From contig JAGWQR010000067.1 in the NCBI GenBank assembly GCA_028869975.1, positions 1-17,596 of the forward strand: 17,596 bases of DNA, in the 5' to 3' direction. Source of the DNA: Alphaproteobacteria bacterium. GTDB taxonomy: Bacteria > Pseudomonadota > Alphaproteobacteria > Sphingomonadales > Sphingomonadaceae. Numbering within the stretch: position 1 is the first letter of the stretch; each line of letters begins with the position of its first letter. The position numbers and the translations under genes were made by a program. Shown here piece by piece: positions 17,464 to 17,596 of this stretch. The notes beneath the pieces were generated by a model. It ran no database searches. It worked only from the letters and a program-made list of their open reading frames with translations, and had not been told where the DNA came from.

Positions 17464-17596
17464 ATGGCTCATACTCTTCGCTTCGATCCATGTGGCGAGA
17501 TCGGCGGCAACGTAGCTGGGCCCATTGTCTGACAGCAACTTTGGCTTGTGCAGGACATGGGCTTGATCGCAGCCAGAGGCGGTTAGGGCCAGTTCC
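17458..17596 (-). mobile_element. Partial IS3-family transposase (OrfB, rve integrase core) fragment
   Basis: On the reverse strand a frame open from the right edge reads LALTASGCDQAHVLHKPKLL, then SDNGPSYVAADLATWIEAKSMSHVR. This is the middle of the DDE integrase core of IS3-family OrfB, and the D of LLSDNGPSY is the second catalytic acid. Family members continue with RGAPYHPQTQGKIERWHQ, but here similarity stops exactly after HVR and dihydroorotase sequence begins. The third catalytic acid and the C-terminal end with its terminal repeat are therefore missing at this junction. The shared bases GCGGAC (17458-17463) fit both partners. The rest of the element lies beyond the window. The family call rests on recognised motifs, not on a search. 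Confidence 0.8.

Overview
The window most likely comes from an alphaproteobacterium of the Sphingomonadales. The evidence is the large TonB-dependent receptor of a type common in sphingomonads, the recA-alaS pairing, an M23 peptidase with the sphingomonad-type cytoplasmic N-terminus, the DnaJ-YihY-fabI-aroC gene train, and a pyrB followed by a dihydroorotase homologue that lacks metal ligands. Genus and species cannot be read from the sequence. No tRNA, rRNA or CRISPR array was seen.

Region 1 (1-3675, minus strand) looks accessory and catabolic. It holds the start of a probable acetoacetate decarboxylase-like gene that runs off the left edge, a 5'-truncated fumarylacetoacetate hydrolase (FAH) remnant, a strong intrinsic terminator, and a 1031-residue TonB-dependent receptor. 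The receptor is visibly AT-richer than the genes to its right.

Region 2 (3676-9280, plus strand) is housekeeping. It holds recA with an excellent ribosome binding site and a near-consensus alphaproteobacterial LexA box upstream, then alaS, then a membrane-anchored M23 (LytM) peptidase ending in a hairpin terminator. A perfect 14-bp palindrome lies upstream of the peptidase.

Region 3 (9419-15472, plus strand) is a tight gene train. A Blh-type metallo-beta-lactamase-fold persulfide dioxygenase, a TauE/SafE-type exporter and a periplasmic thioredoxin-like protein form a probable sulfide/persulfide-handling group. Then come a CbpA-like DnaJ co-chaperone, a YihY/BrkB membrane protein, enoyl-ACP reductase (fabI) and chorismate synthase (aroC). 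The last four genes overlap at their ends, which suggests translational coupling.

Region 4 (15473-17596, plus strand) holds a small glycine-zipper lipoprotein-like gene with its own clear promoter, a 230-nt gap with inverted and direct repeats, pyrB, and a dihydroorotase-like gene overlapping pyrB by ATGA. That last gene is broken after about 145 residues where it joins an antisense fragment of an IS3-family transposase, which continues to the right edge.

The two most unusual spots are the broken ends: the truncated FAH gene on the left and the pyrC-like/IS3 junction on the right. No clearly new multi-gene system was found. The Blh-TauE-thioredoxin group is the most interesting functional cluster.
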